A stretch of 43,826 nucleotides of DNA from an uncultured Lachnospiraceae bacterium (GCA_946631165.1 CAMOZZ010000004.1:1-43826), one strand, 5' to 3'. Counted from the stretch's first letter, positions 19,710 through 29,340 are shown. Made by a program: numbers and translations. The notes: a model not told the origin generated them from the letters alone.

Positions 19710-19968
19710 TTTCCATCCTCCCGCGTACCGGATTTCCTCCCGAAATATTGGTGCCTGCTTCCTGGAGGTCACCTGGGGGCCTTCAGCACCTTAAAACGTA
19801 CGCATTCCGCTGTATTATACCATCCCCGCATTATATTTTCAATCAGTTTGTTTGAAATTATTCGAATGATTCAGATAAAATGCGTTCTTTTGCACTGCAG
19901 CTGACAGAAGACCGGAAAAGCCCCCGCTCCTCCGGTCTTCTGCACAAATTTTCAGATTCTGATCCGCC

Positions 19969-20199
19969 TCAGCCCTCTTCCTGCAGCTTCGTGATCAGCT
20001 CCCACATGGCTTCGATCGTATTGAAATTGTACGGTTCCAGATCCTCAACATCGATCTCAATGTCAAAATTCTCATTGAACTCGCTTACGATCGTGATAAT
20101 GTCAAAGGAGTCGAGCACCTTATTGTCGATAAGGAGCTTCTCATTTTCAAAATCAACATCCGGTCTTACTCCCTTTAAGATCTGCATCATCTCTTCCAT
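19969..20199 (-). CDS. Acyl carrier protein / DltC-like carrier protein
   Basis: 76 aa acidic protein with LLIDNKVLDSFDIITIVSEFNENFDIEI (phosphopantetheine Ser in DSF). Confidence 0.85.
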   Translation of the reverse strand: MEEMMQILKGVRPDVDFENEKLLIDNKVLDSFDIITIVSEFNENFDIEIDVEDLEPYNFNTIEAMWELITKLQEEG

Positions 20200-20212
20200 T
20201 TCGTAATCTCCT

Positions 20213-21058
20213 TTATTTTAAGATATATTGAATGCTGGATCTTCCGTTTTGTAAAAAGCCCAGCCTTTCATGCATTCTGACAGAGGGGATATTCTGCTCG
20301 TGGATCCAGGTGTAATGTCTTTTTATTCCCTCTGCTCTCAGATGATCGAGCGTAAGCCCCAGCACAAAGCTCCCGAGTCCTTTTCTGTAATAGGAAGGAT
20401 TGGTAACCACATGCCTGCCTTCGGAAACATCCCGTCCCACGATCTCATACAGATAGGTACAGGCAACCGCTCCGTCTCCGCTTATCACGGTAAGCAGCTC
20501 TTCATCCTGACTCAGTTCCAGTGCCAGATCATCTCCGGAAATATCTCCGAAGTCGAGCGACTCCTTCCACAGGCTGATGATCTGCGGTCTGAAATCCGCA
20601 TAACACGCCGTATCATAGCGGAATCCGGATGCTTTCACCGCCTGCTCATCTTCCGCAGTGCAGAAACGCTGCGGCTCCTCTGCGCCGATTCCGATCTCGT
20701 ACTGGAAGCTCTTTCTGTAAAAGCCGAACCCCGCTGCCTTCAGCCTGGCCTCATTGGCGGCAATATACGCATCTCTCGATCCGTTCTGGGACAGTTCCTC
20801 GATAAGCACGGGCTTTTCACAGGAAAAAACAGGGAAGCAGCTTCCTTTTTCAATATAATAATATAGATTATAATAACTGTTCTCGTCAATAAAAATCAGT
20901 ATTCCCTGGTCATAAGACCTGTAATACACCTTCCCGGCGGAAATAAATTTTTCCATACCGGAGGGAAGAAGGAAACAATTCTTATCGATTCCGTTATGCG
21001 TTTTCTTGTTCTCACCAAGAAGCGCCCTGTATTCAGATAGTGATTCTATTTTTTTCAT
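20213..21058 (-). CDS. GNAT-family N-acetyltransferase
   Basis: C-terminal GNAT core VTNPSYYRKGLGSFVLGLTLDHLRAEGIKRHYTWIHEQNIPSVRMHERLGF. Confidence 0.8.
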   Translation of the reverse strand: MKKIESLSEYRALLGENKKTHNGIDKNCFLLPSGMEKFISAGKVYYRSYDQGILIFIDENSYYNLYYYIEKGSCFPVFSCEKPVLIEELSQNGSRDAYIAANEARLKAAGFGFYRKSFQYEIGIGAEEPQRFCTAEDEQAVKASGFRYDTACYADFRPQIISLWKESLDFGDISGDDLALELSQDEELLTVISGDGAVACTYLYEIVGRDVSEGRHVVTNPSYYRKGLGSFVLGLTLDHLRAEGIKRHYTWIHEQNIPSVRMHERLGFLQNGRSSIQYILK

Positions 21059-21061
21059 GGC

Positions 21062-22579
21062 TTATCCGTTTAATGAGTCTTCGTAGATCTGCCTCAGAAG
21101 CTTTCTGTCTGTCTTGCCGTTCTTGTTAAGCGGCAGAGTCTCCAGTTTCACAAAGACGGAAGGGATCATATACTTCGGGACCTCTGTTTTCAGTGCGTTG
21201 ATGATCTCCAGATTATCAGGCTCACCGCTGTAACATGCCACGATCTTGTTCCTCACATCATCGAACATACAGCAGACTCTCTGTACGCCGTCAACGGCAC
21301 CTATATACAGTTCGATCTCTTCCAGTTCGATCCGGTGGCCCATATGTTTGATCTGGAAATCCTTGCGTCCCATGAAATAGAACTCATCGTTTTCGGTATG
21401 CAGTGCAAGATCCCCGGTCCGGTACATTCTTTCCGGATAAGCCTCATTGAACGGATTCTGCACGAAAGCCTTTTCCGTGCGTTCCATGTTCCTGTAATAG
21501 CCCAGTGCGAGGCTTGTGCCGGCAACGCAGATCTCTCCGGTCTCTCCCCGTCCTGCGATCGTATTATCCTCTTTCAGGAACATGACCTGCTGGTTCCGGA
21601 ACACCTTTCCCAGAGGAAGTTTTTCCGTATCGGAAAATTCCCTGTCCACCTTGTAATACATGCAGTTATAGGTAACCTCGGTGGGACCGTAAAGATTTAC
21701 ATAGGTAACGTCAGGCAGATATTTCCGCCAGACATTCAGGAGCTTGACAGGCATGACCTCTCCCGAGAACAATACCTTTTTCAGATTGGCAGGCACACGC
21801 TTCTTGAATGCGTTTACGGCAGCGACGATACAAAGCGCGGAAACAGCCCACACCAGGACGCTTACATGATTGTCATCAAGTGCTGCGACCAGTTTCTTCG
21901 GCATCATGAAATATTCCGTGGGAATAATAAATACGCTTGCGCCGAGATAAAGCGCCGAATAAATATCCTTTCCCGAAACATCGAAGTCAAACGGCGCCTG
22001 ATTGCCGAATACGTCCTCCCCGCTGAATCCGAATTCGGATACAAAGATGGGAATGAAATCCATCACCGATCTGTGTGACTTGACCACGCCCTTCGGGACG
22101 CCGGTAGAGCCCGAAGTGCAGATGGCATATACCGGATCATCATCCGTGATCTCTTCCTTCACGCCCGCGATCAGCGGCAGGTCTTTTTCCGCCGTCATAA
22201 GACTGTCGATATCATAAAACGGAAGGCCGTAACTCCCTTTTTCCTCCTCACTCATGATATGGGCGCAGTCGATCACGGCTTCCGGCTGCATCTGATCAAA
22301 GATCCCTTTCACGCGTTCGGGAGGAAGGGCGGAGCCGACCGGCACATAAAAATTCCCGCTCATAAGCACGGCCATAAAAGCCGGTATACAGGTCACATTC
22401 CGCTCAACCATAACGGCAATCGGTCTGCGGCGTACGCCGAGTTCTCTGATCAGGACGGAAGCGCCTCTTTCCGAAGCGTCCAGAAGTCCTGCGTAAGTCA
22501 GTTCTCTTCCATTATCTGCAAATGCTTTTTTTTCAGGAAAGCGTGCAGCAGCGCGTTCCAAATACTCTGTTACTGGCAT
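21062..22579 (-). CDS. DltA-like AMP-binding ligase (amino acid--carrier protein ligase), copy 1
   Basis: YAICTSGSTGVPKGV, FDFDVSGKDIYSAL, LYGPTEVT, YRTGDLA, LPLNKNGKTDRKLL core motifs. Confidence 0.85.
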   Translation of the reverse strand: MPVTEYLERAAARFPEKKAFADNGRELTYAGLLDASERGASVLIRELGVRRRPIAVMVERNVTCIPAFMAVLMSGNFYVPVGSALPPERVKGIFDQMQPEAVIDCAHIMSEEEKGSYGLPFYDIDSLMTAEKDLPLIAGVKEEITDDDPVYAICTSGSTGVPKGVVKSHRSVMDFIPIFVSEFGFSGEDVFGNQAPFDFDVSGKDIYSALYLGASVFIIPTEYFMMPKKLVAALDDNHVSVLVWAVSALCIVAAVNAFKKRVPANLKKVLFSGEVMPVKLLNVWRKYLPDVTYVNLYGPTEVTYNCMYYKVDREFSDTEKLPLGKVFRNQQVMFLKEDNTIAGRGETGEICVAGTSLALGYYRNMERTEKAFVQNPFNEAYPERMYRTGDLALHTENDEFYFMGRKDFQIKHMGHRIELEEIELYIGAVDGVQRVCCMFDDVRNKIVACYSGEPDNLEIINALKTEVPKYMIPSVFVKLETLPLNKNGKTDRKLLRQIYEDSLNG

Positions 22580-22588
22580 GGCGTCTCC

Positions 22589-24175
22589 TTAGAATTGTTC
22601 ATAGATGAATGCGGCACTGTCATAAGACGGTCCGTAAATACCGAATATCAGTACTGCAATGATTGCCCCGTAATAAATGATCCACCTGAATACGATCGGC
22701 TGCGCCGCGATGGTCTCCCTGATCGGCACTTCCTTCTCATGCAGATAGTCCACCGCGAACAGTATGATGATCGCGGTGATCACCAGGATCCAGTTCGCAT
22801 TGTCAAGCCCCAGGCTCTTAAGCGTTCCCTGGGTCAGGAAGGAAAGATCCCACCATTTCACTGTCATCGCGGTCATCATCGACAGTGCCTGATGCACGCC
22901 TTTGGCCCTCGCGAAGAACAGCCCTATGGATCTTATGATGAATGTCCTGATCACCTGGAAGACCGTCCAGCTGATCTTTCCTTCCACACCGGTCACCGCG
23001 CGCATCTTCGCGTACACGTCCGTAAGCAGGATTCCCGTCATGATGAAACAGCCGTTCCAGACACCGTATACGATATATTTCCATTCGGATCCGTGCCAGA
23101 ATCCGACCAGGAAATAGACAACGAACATCGACAGGAACGCCGGGATCTTTTTGCCTATGTAATTGCCCGCGATCTTTCTGGTCACCCTGGATACGCCCGC
23201 GAAGGACTTGGACAGTGACAGCGGATAAAAGATGTAATCCTTCATCCATGCGCCGAGCGTGATATGCCAGCGCCGCCAGAAGTCTTCAATGGAATTGGAG
23301 AAGTACGGCTGTCTGAAGTTCAGCTCGATTTCTATGCCCAGGATCTGCGAGACGCCTCTGGCGATCTCCATGCCGCCGGAAAAGTCCGCGTAGACCTGGA
23401 GCCCGTATCCCGCGACGGCCAGGAACATGATCAGTCCCGTATAGTTCCCGCTGTGATTGAACACATACTCTACCGGCACCGCCAGCCTGTCCGCTATGAT
23501 GGTCTTCTTCATAAAGCCCCACAGGATCAGCTGGGCGCCGAATGCCATCCGCTTATAATCAAAGCTGTGGCTCTCGTAGAGCTGGTTCGCCAGGTGTCTG
23601 TATCTCGCAAAGGGACCCTGGACGATCTGCGGGAAGTAGGACATGAACAGCATGAATTTGGCAAGGTTCGTATCCGGCCTGATCTTGCCTCTGTAAATAT
23701 CGATCATATACGCCATCGCCTGCAGTGTATAGAACGATATGCCGAGCGGCAGCAGGAGATGGAGTTTGGGGAATGTCCAGCCGAAATGCTTCAGGATAAT
23801 GTTGGCATTCCCGGCGAAAAAGTTGAAATACTTCAGGAACAGCAGCATGCCCAGATCAAAGGCCACGCCGATCCAGAGAACGTGCAGGGTCTTCTTCTTG
23901 TTCTTCGATCTGGCTTCTTTTTTTGCTTTGCCTGCAAGCCCCGCCGCCTCGATGGCTGCGTTTCCCGCATCCTGCATGGCGCCGATCTTCCGGCCGACCA
24001 TGAAGGTCACAAAGGTAGTGGCAAAAAGGAGCAGGATCAGCCATTCGCTGTTCAGGAAATAGAAGAAATAGCTCGCGGCCAGCAGTACGATCCACTGGAA
24101 CCGCTTCGGCACCAGGAAATAGACAAGCGCCACCGCTGCTATGAATATAATGAACGGAAAGGAAACAAACGTCAT
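22589..24175 (-). CDS. MBOAT-family DltB-like O-acyltransferase, copy 1
   Basis: 528 aa; QVYADFSGGMEIARG, DFWRRWHITLGAWMKDYIFYPL, GFWHGSEWKYIVYGVWNG. Confidence 0.9.
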   Translation of the reverse strand: MTFVSFPFIIFIAAVALVYFLVPKRFQWIVLLAASYFFYFLNSEWLILLLFATTFVTFMVGRKIGAMQDAGNAAIEAAGLAGKAKKEARSKNKKKTLHVLWIGVAFDLGMLLFLKYFNFFAGNANIILKHFGWTFPKLHLLLPLGISFYTLQAMAYMIDIYRGKIRPDTNLAKFMLFMSYFPQIVQGPFARYRHLANQLYESHSFDYKRMAFGAQLILWGFMKKTIIADRLAVPVEYVFNHSGNYTGLIMFLAVAGYGLQVYADFSGGMEIARGVSQILGIEIELNFRQPYFSNSIEDFWRRWHITLGAWMKDYIFYPLSLSKSFAGVSRVTRKIAGNYIGKKIPAFLSMFVVYFLVGFWHGSEWKYIVYGVWNGCFIMTGILLTDVYAKMRAVTGVEGKISWTVFQVIRTFIIRSIGLFFARAKGVHQALSMMTAMTVKWWDLSFLTQGTLKSLGLDNANWILVITAIIILFAVDYLHEKEVPIRETIAAQPIVFRWIIYYGAIIAVLIFGIYGPSYDSAAFIYEQF

Positions 24176-24435
24176 TCTGCCCTTACTCCCTCTTTATCGT
24201 AATCACTGTATACCGTATCTCCGCCTGAACCCTTGCAGGCTGCGCGCACTGTATAGATCTCAGGCTGGTCCGTTTCGGCGTCCGTATAGGTGCAGCCGTC
24301 TTTTACCACAGCGACCTTTGAGTATTTCCCGCCTTCCGCTTTCTTGTATACCACATAGCTTTCCGCGCCGTCTACACTGCTCCAGGCAAGCTCCCTGCTT
24401 CCGTCTTCACGGATGCTGACGCCCAGAAGGACCGG
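22596..24435. repeat. Long direct repeat, copy A (1,840 bp)
   Basis: Reads identical to 25904-27743 at +3,308; spurious overlapping ORFs in several frames recur at exactly +3,308 with identical translations. Confidence 0.9.
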
Positions 24436-25827
24436 CGTATCCAGCACGGCTGCTGCACTGTTCCCGCTGTAGCAGCATCTTCCGTATTCCTTTCCGTTTT
24501 CTCCCATCCGGTAAGCCACGACGGAATACTCGAAGGAATCTCCCACGGATATTTCCTCCGTATCCCGGAACTCATACGTGCCGTCCCGCCCGTCCGATAC
24601 AACAGTCCCGGCGTAATGCCAGCTCTGTTTTTCCGTCGGTACATGATTTTTCTTTACCGGCAGGCGGCGGAACAGATCATAACCGTCCGCCCCGGGGACG
24701 GCTGAGAAAACAACTGCTATTCCCTTTCCGGCAGACTGTACATCCTGCTGCCCCGGGAAGGTGAGTCCGGGATCACGCGGGGAACCGTCCAGTTCAAACG
24801 GATACAGCAGCGGATTGATGATGCTTCTGTACTCCTCCGCCGACGCATTCCACGACGCCGCCCTCTCATCCTGTCTTGCATCTTTAAAATCAAATTTTTC
24901 AGCCAGGATCTTTCCGGTATAATCCGTATATTTCAGCGCGCCATGAATATTGGTATGAATGCGGTCCTTCAGGTCCGTCTGAATATCGATTCCTATCGCC
25001 TCAGTCTCATGCAGCTGGTTCAGTACGTCGAATCCCTGTTCTTCCACATAATCGCATACATAATTGATGCGCGCTGCCGCTTCTTCCGTGCCCAGGGCCT
25101 GCGGCATTGCCACGAACAGGACCTGCAGTTTTTCTTCCCTGCAGTAAGCAAGCAGATCATCCAGAACGCCCTGCATCTTATCGGAGATTTTTTCTCTCCG
25201 GTCTGTCTCCACATAAAATGCGGTCTGATCAATGGAAGCTGTCAGAAAACCCGGATTCATCTGCGCGCCTTTGTGATTGGCTTCGGGATGCAGAAAATCG
25301 TTCTCTTCCAGGCTTGACCATCTGGAATGGAATCTGATCAGCGGCAGAATGTATTCCAGCCTGTCTCCCGCCGGGATCTCCGCATCGTCGCACAGGCGCC
25401 TGATCAGATCGAGCTTATTGGCGGAGAGCGGAAAATAATCTACCGCATTATGAATGTAAACGTCCCTGAAGGAGTCCTTTTTGAATCCGTTCAGACTGAT
25501 GATATAAACGGAATCCGGATGGGCTTTCCGTGCTTCAATAAGAAGATTCTTAAGCCCTATAGCCGGATAACCGGGGACGGCATACGTCCAGGATGTAATG
25601 CCGAATTCCTCATAGGCTGCGATGGAATTCCAGAATGTATAAACATTGCTCGCGCCGACAAGTACGCAGTCAAGCGTTTGAGCAGGCTCTTTTTTGATTC
25701 CTTCCAGCATCTGCGGGATGCGGTAATCTGTTGACCGAAACGGATATTGGACAAAACACTGCACGATGACTGCCAGTATCACCGCAAAAACGGCGACGCG
25801 TCCGAATATCCCTGCTTTTTCTCTCAT
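24172..25827 (-). CDS. SGNH/DltD-like protein with C-terminal Fn3-like repeats, copy 1
   Basis: N-terminal TM; LVGASNVYTFWN (block I), DRIHTNIHGALKYT (block V DxxH); C-terminal ADGYDLFRRL.../AESYVVYKKAEGGKYSKVAVVKD Fn3-like repeats; ATGA overlap with MBOAT. Confidence 0.75.
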   Translation of the reverse strand: MREKAGIFGRVAVFAVILAVIVQCFVQYPFRSTDYRIPQMLEGIKKEPAQTLDCVLVGASNVYTFWNSIAAYEEFGITSWTYAVPGYPAIGLKNLLIEARKAHPDSVYIISLNGFKKDSFRDVYIHNAVDYFPLSANKLDLIRRLCDDAEIPAGDRLEYILPLIRFHSRWSSLEENDFLHPEANHKGAQMNPGFLTASIDQTAFYVETDRREKISDKMQGVLDDLLAYCREEKLQVLFVAMPQALGTEEAAARINYVCDYVEEQGFDVLNQLHETEAIGIDIQTDLKDRIHTNIHGALKYTDYTGKILAEKFDFKDARQDERAASWNASAEEYRSIINPLLYPFELDGSPRDPGLTFPGQQDVQSAGKGIAVVFSAVPGADGYDLFRRLPVKKNHVPTEKQSWHYAGTVVSDGRDGTYEFRDTEEISVGDSFEYSVVAYRMGENGKEYGRCCYSGNSAAAVLDTPVLLGVSIREDGSRELAWSSVDGAESYVVYKKAEGGKYSKVAVVKDGCTYTDAETDQPEIYTVRAACKGSGGDTVYSDYDKEGVRAE

Positions 25828-25896
25828 ACCGATATGATCCTTTTAAACCAGACTGCAGTTTCTCCCCGAAAAACCGTTAAACATATGTACAGATTC

Positions 25897-27483
25897 CTAG
25901 AACTGTTCATAGATGAATGCGGCACTGTCATAAGACGGTCCGTAAATACCGAATATCAGTACTGCAATGATTGCCCCGTAATAAATGATCCACCTGAATA
26001 CGATCGGCTGCGCCGCGATGGTCTCCCTGATCGGCACTTCCTTCTCATGCAGATAGTCCACCGCGAACAGTATGATGATCGCGGTGATCACCAGGATCCA
26101 GTTCGCATTGTCAAGCCCCAGGCTCTTAAGCGTTCCCTGGGTCAGGAAGGAAAGATCCCACCATTTCACTGTCATCGCGGTCATCATCGACAGTGCCTGA
26201 TGCACGCCTTTGGCCCTCGCGAAGAACAGCCCTATGGATCTTATGATGAATGTCCTGATCACCTGGAAGACCGTCCAGCTGATCTTTCCTTCCACACCGG
26301 TCACCGCGCGCATCTTCGCGTACACGTCCGTAAGCAGGATTCCCGTCATGATGAAACAGCCGTTCCAGACACCGTATACGATATATTTCCATTCGGATCC
26401 GTGCCAGAATCCGACCAGGAAATAGACAACGAACATCGACAGGAACGCCGGGATCTTTTTGCCTATGTAATTGCCCGCGATCTTTCTGGTCACCCTGGAT
26501 ACGCCCGCGAAGGACTTGGACAGTGACAGCGGATAAAAGATGTAATCCTTCATCCATGCGCCGAGCGTGATATGCCAGCGCCGCCAGAAGTCTTCAATGG
26601 AATTGGAGAAGTACGGCTGTCTGAAGTTCAGCTCGATTTCTATGCCCAGGATCTGCGAGACGCCTCTGGCGATCTCCATGCCGCCGGAAAAGTCCGCGTA
26701 GACCTGGAGCCCGTATCCCGCGACGGCCAGGAACATGATCAGTCCCGTATAGTTCCCGCTGTGATTGAACACATACTCTACCGGCACCGCCAGCCTGTCC
26801 GCTATGATGGTCTTCTTCATAAAGCCCCACAGGATCAGCTGGGCGCCGAATGCCATCCGCTTATAATCAAAGCTGTGGCTCTCGTAGAGCTGGTTCGCCA
26901 GGTGTCTGTATCTCGCAAAGGGACCCTGGACGATCTGCGGGAAGTAGGACATGAACAGCATGAATTTGGCAAGGTTCGTATCCGGCCTGATCTTGCCTCT
27001 GTAAATATCGATCATATACGCCATCGCCTGCAGTGTATAGAACGATATGCCGAGCGGCAGCAGGAGATGGAGTTTGGGGAATGTCCAGCCGAAATGCTTC
27101 AGGATAATGTTGGCATTCCCGGCGAAAAAGTTGAAATACTTCAGGAACAGCAGCATGCCCAGATCAAAGGCCACGCCGATCCAGAGAACGTGCAGGGTCT
27201 TCTTCTTGTTCTTCGATCTGGCTTCTTTTTTTGCTTTGCCTGCAAGCCCCGCCGCCTCGATGGCTGCGTTTCCCGCATCCTGCATGGCGCCGATCTTCCG
27301 GCCGACCATGAAGGTCACAAAGGTAGTGGCAAAAAGGAGCAGGATCAGCCATTCGCTGTTCAGGAAATAGAAGAAATAGCTCGCGGCCAGCAGTACGATC
27401 CACTGGAACCGCTTCGGCACCAGGAAATAGACAAGCGCCACCGCTGCTATGAATATAATGAACGGAAAGGAAACAAACGTCAT
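25897..27483 (-). CDS. MBOAT-family DltB-like O-acyltransferase, copy 2
   Basis: Protein identical to 22589-24175; DNA differs by silent changes near the stop (TAG vs TAA, CAG vs CAA). Confidence 0.9.
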   Translation of the reverse strand: MTFVSFPFIIFIAAVALVYFLVPKRFQWIVLLAASYFFYFLNSEWLILLLFATTFVTFMVGRKIGAMQDAGNAAIEAAGLAGKAKKEARSKNKKKTLHVLWIGVAFDLGMLLFLKYFNFFAGNANIILKHFGWTFPKLHLLLPLGISFYTLQAMAYMIDIYRGKIRPDTNLAKFMLFMSYFPQIVQGPFARYRHLANQLYESHSFDYKRMAFGAQLILWGFMKKTIIADRLAVPVEYVFNHSGNYTGLIMFLAVAGYGLQVYADFSGGMEIARGVSQILGIEIELNFRQPYFSNSIEDFWRRWHITLGAWMKDYIFYPLSLSKSFAGVSRVTRKIAGNYIGKKIPAFLSMFVVYFLVGFWHGSEWKYIVYGVWNGCFIMTGILLTDVYAKMRAVTGVEGKISWTVFQVIRTFIIRSIGLFFARAKGVHQALSMMTAMTVKWWDLSFLTQGTLKSLGLDNANWILVITAIIILFAVDYLHEKEVPIRETIAAQPIVFRWIIYYGAIIAVLIFGIYGPSYDSAAFIYEQF

Positions 27484-27743
27484 TCTGCCCTTACTCCCTC
27501 TTTATCGTAATCACTGTATACCGTATCTCCGCCTGAACCCTTGCAGGCTGCGCGCACTGTATAGATCTCAGGCTGGTCCGTTTCGGCGTCCGTATAGGTG
27601 CAGCCGTCTTTTACCACAGCGACCTTTGAGTATTTCCCGCCTTCCGCTTTCTTGTATACCACATAGCTTTCCGCGCCGTCTACACTGCTCCAGGCAAGCT
27701 CCCTGCTTCCGTCTTCACGGATGCTGACGCCCAGAAGGACCGG
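25904..27743. repeat. Long direct repeat, copy B (1,840 bp)
   Basis: See copy A; covers almost all of the MBOAT gene plus the last 87 codons and stop of the SGNH gene. Confidence 0.9.
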
Positions 27744-29123
27744 TGTATCCAGCCCGGCAGAGGCACTGCTTCCGCTGTAACAGCATTCGCCGTAAATCTT
27801 TTCCCCGTTCCTGCTCCCGTAGGGAACGACGGAGTATTCATAACTGTCTTCGATTTCGATGTCTTTCCTGTCTGTATAGACATATTCCGTCTGACTTTCC
27901 TCTGCCTTCACATCAGCAGCCAGTTCCCAGGCTGTTTTCGGCAGTTCTCCCTTTTTCACGGGTTTGCGGCGGTAAATCTCGTATCCCTCAGCCCCTGCTA
28001 CAGCACCGAATCTGACAGTGATTCCCTTTCCCGCGGATTCCACGGAAAATTCTCCCGGGAAAGCGATGTTCAGGTCTCTGTCCGTAGTCACCCGCTCGAA
28101 CGGATACAGTACAGGATCCATGATCTCCCTGTAATCCGCCAGGGATCTGTTCCAGCTTTCGGCCCTGCCGTCTTCCCTCGCGTCGGGGAAATCGTACATC
28201 TCTTTCAGGATCTTTCCGGTAAACGCAGTATATTTGATCGCGCCGTGGATATTGGCATGGATATGATCCCTCATATCCGTTTTCATGTCCAGCGACATGT
28301 CTTCCGCCTGCTGCATCTGATCCAGCACCGTAAAGCCCTGCGCTTTGACATAATCCGTCACCGCATTGAGCTGCGTGGCTTCTTCCATTCTCCCCAGCGC
28401 CTGCGGTACCATGGTAAAGATCACATTGATGTTCTCATCCCGGCAGTAGTCAAGCAGATCGTTCAGATAGTACAGAAGTTCCTCCGAAAGCTCGCTTCTG
28501 TCATCGGTTATGATGTACTTGGAGGACTGATCGGTCGATTTTACAAAGTTCTTTACGCCGGTCACCGTTCCCTTCAGCTCTTCGAGCGGATGGTCAAAGT
28601 CCTCCGAAGTAAGCGTGGACCACCCCGAATGGAACCGGATGACCGGAAGCAGATATTCCAGCCGCTCCTTCAGGGGAATCTCATGCGCATCGCACAAAAT
28701 ATCGATCATGTTCAGCTTATTGGCGGAAAGCCCGACATAATCCACCGCCATATGGATCCGCTCAACGGGGAAGATCATACGCTTGAATCCGTTCAGGCTC
28801 AGGACGTACAAGGCATCCGGCTGCGATTTTCTTGCCTCTATGAGCATGTTTTTCATGATCCGGTTCGGCTGTCCGGGCACGGCATACGTCCAGGAAGTAA
28901 AGCCGAAATCCTCATACGCCAGCAGCGGATTCCAGTATGAATAAACATTGCTCCCGCCGATGAACACACAGTCTATCGTTCCGGCCGGTTCTTTCTTGAT
29001 CCCTTCAAGCATCTGAAAAACTCTGTAATCCTGGATCCTGAAGAGCCTGCAGGAAGCCCTTGTCAGTACGGCAAGAATACAGAGAAATACTATGACTCTT
29101 AAAAAAACAGTTCTCAGCTTCAT
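27480..29123 (-). CDS. SGNH/DltD-like protein with C-terminal Fn3-like repeats, copy 2
   Basis: Homologous to 24172-25827; FIGGSNVYSYWN, DHIHANIHGAIKYT; last 87 residues identical to copy 1, remainder diverged. Confidence 0.75.
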   Translation of the reverse strand: MKLRTVFLRVIVFLCILAVLTRASCRLFRIQDYRVFQMLEGIKKEPAGTIDCVFIGGSNVYSYWNPLLAYEDFGFTSWTYAVPGQPNRIMKNMLIEARKSQPDALYVLSLNGFKRMIFPVERIHMAVDYVGLSANKLNMIDILCDAHEIPLKERLEYLLPVIRFHSGWSTLTSEDFDHPLEELKGTVTGVKNFVKSTDQSSKYIITDDRSELSEELLYYLNDLLDYCRDENINVIFTMVPQALGRMEEATQLNAVTDYVKAQGFTVLDQMQQAEDMSLDMKTDMRDHIHANIHGAIKYTAFTGKILKEMYDFPDAREDGRAESWNRSLADYREIMDPVLYPFERVTTDRDLNIAFPGEFSVESAGKGITVRFGAVAGAEGYEIYRRKPVKKGELPKTAWELAADVKAEESQTEYVYTDRKDIEIEDSYEYSVVPYGSRNGEKIYGECCYSGSSASAGLDTPVLLGVSIREDGSRELAWSSVDGAESYVVYKKAEGGKYSKVAVVKDGCTYTDAETDQPEIYTVRAACKGSGGDTVYSDYDKEGVRAE

Positions 29124-29202
29124 GATCTGTTTGTCCTTTGGAAAAGAGGTGCTGCAGACGGCCTTTACGGCAATAAATCAGCAGCTGATACTTCCTGCAC
29201 AG

Positions 29203-29252
29203 AAAAAAGGGGCTTCCGGTTCCGGATAATCCTGATTATAAGGAAGGAAGCC
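29203..29252 (-). terminator. Possible rho-independent terminator downstream of ligase copy 2
   Basis: Minus strand: ggcttcc ... ggaagcc followed by cctttttt. Confidence 0.5.
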
Positions 29253-29340
29253 TTATTTTTGCGGAAAGCATCAGTTTATAAAGCATTACTGGACATCATA
29301 TCATTCCGGCGGAATTAATGCAACATCGATCTTTCGGTAT

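Noticed and set aside
19905-19942. Hairpin cagaagaccgg/ccggtcttctg downstream of the carrier gene as a terminator
   Set aside because: Good stem but no clear T-tract on the minus strand; may be a processing or weak termination site, so not listed as a terminator.
22596-27743. The 1.84-kb repeat as a transposon or IS element
   Set aside because: No transposase, no terminal inverted repeats; boundaries lie inside homologous genes, which fits conversion or unequal recombination.
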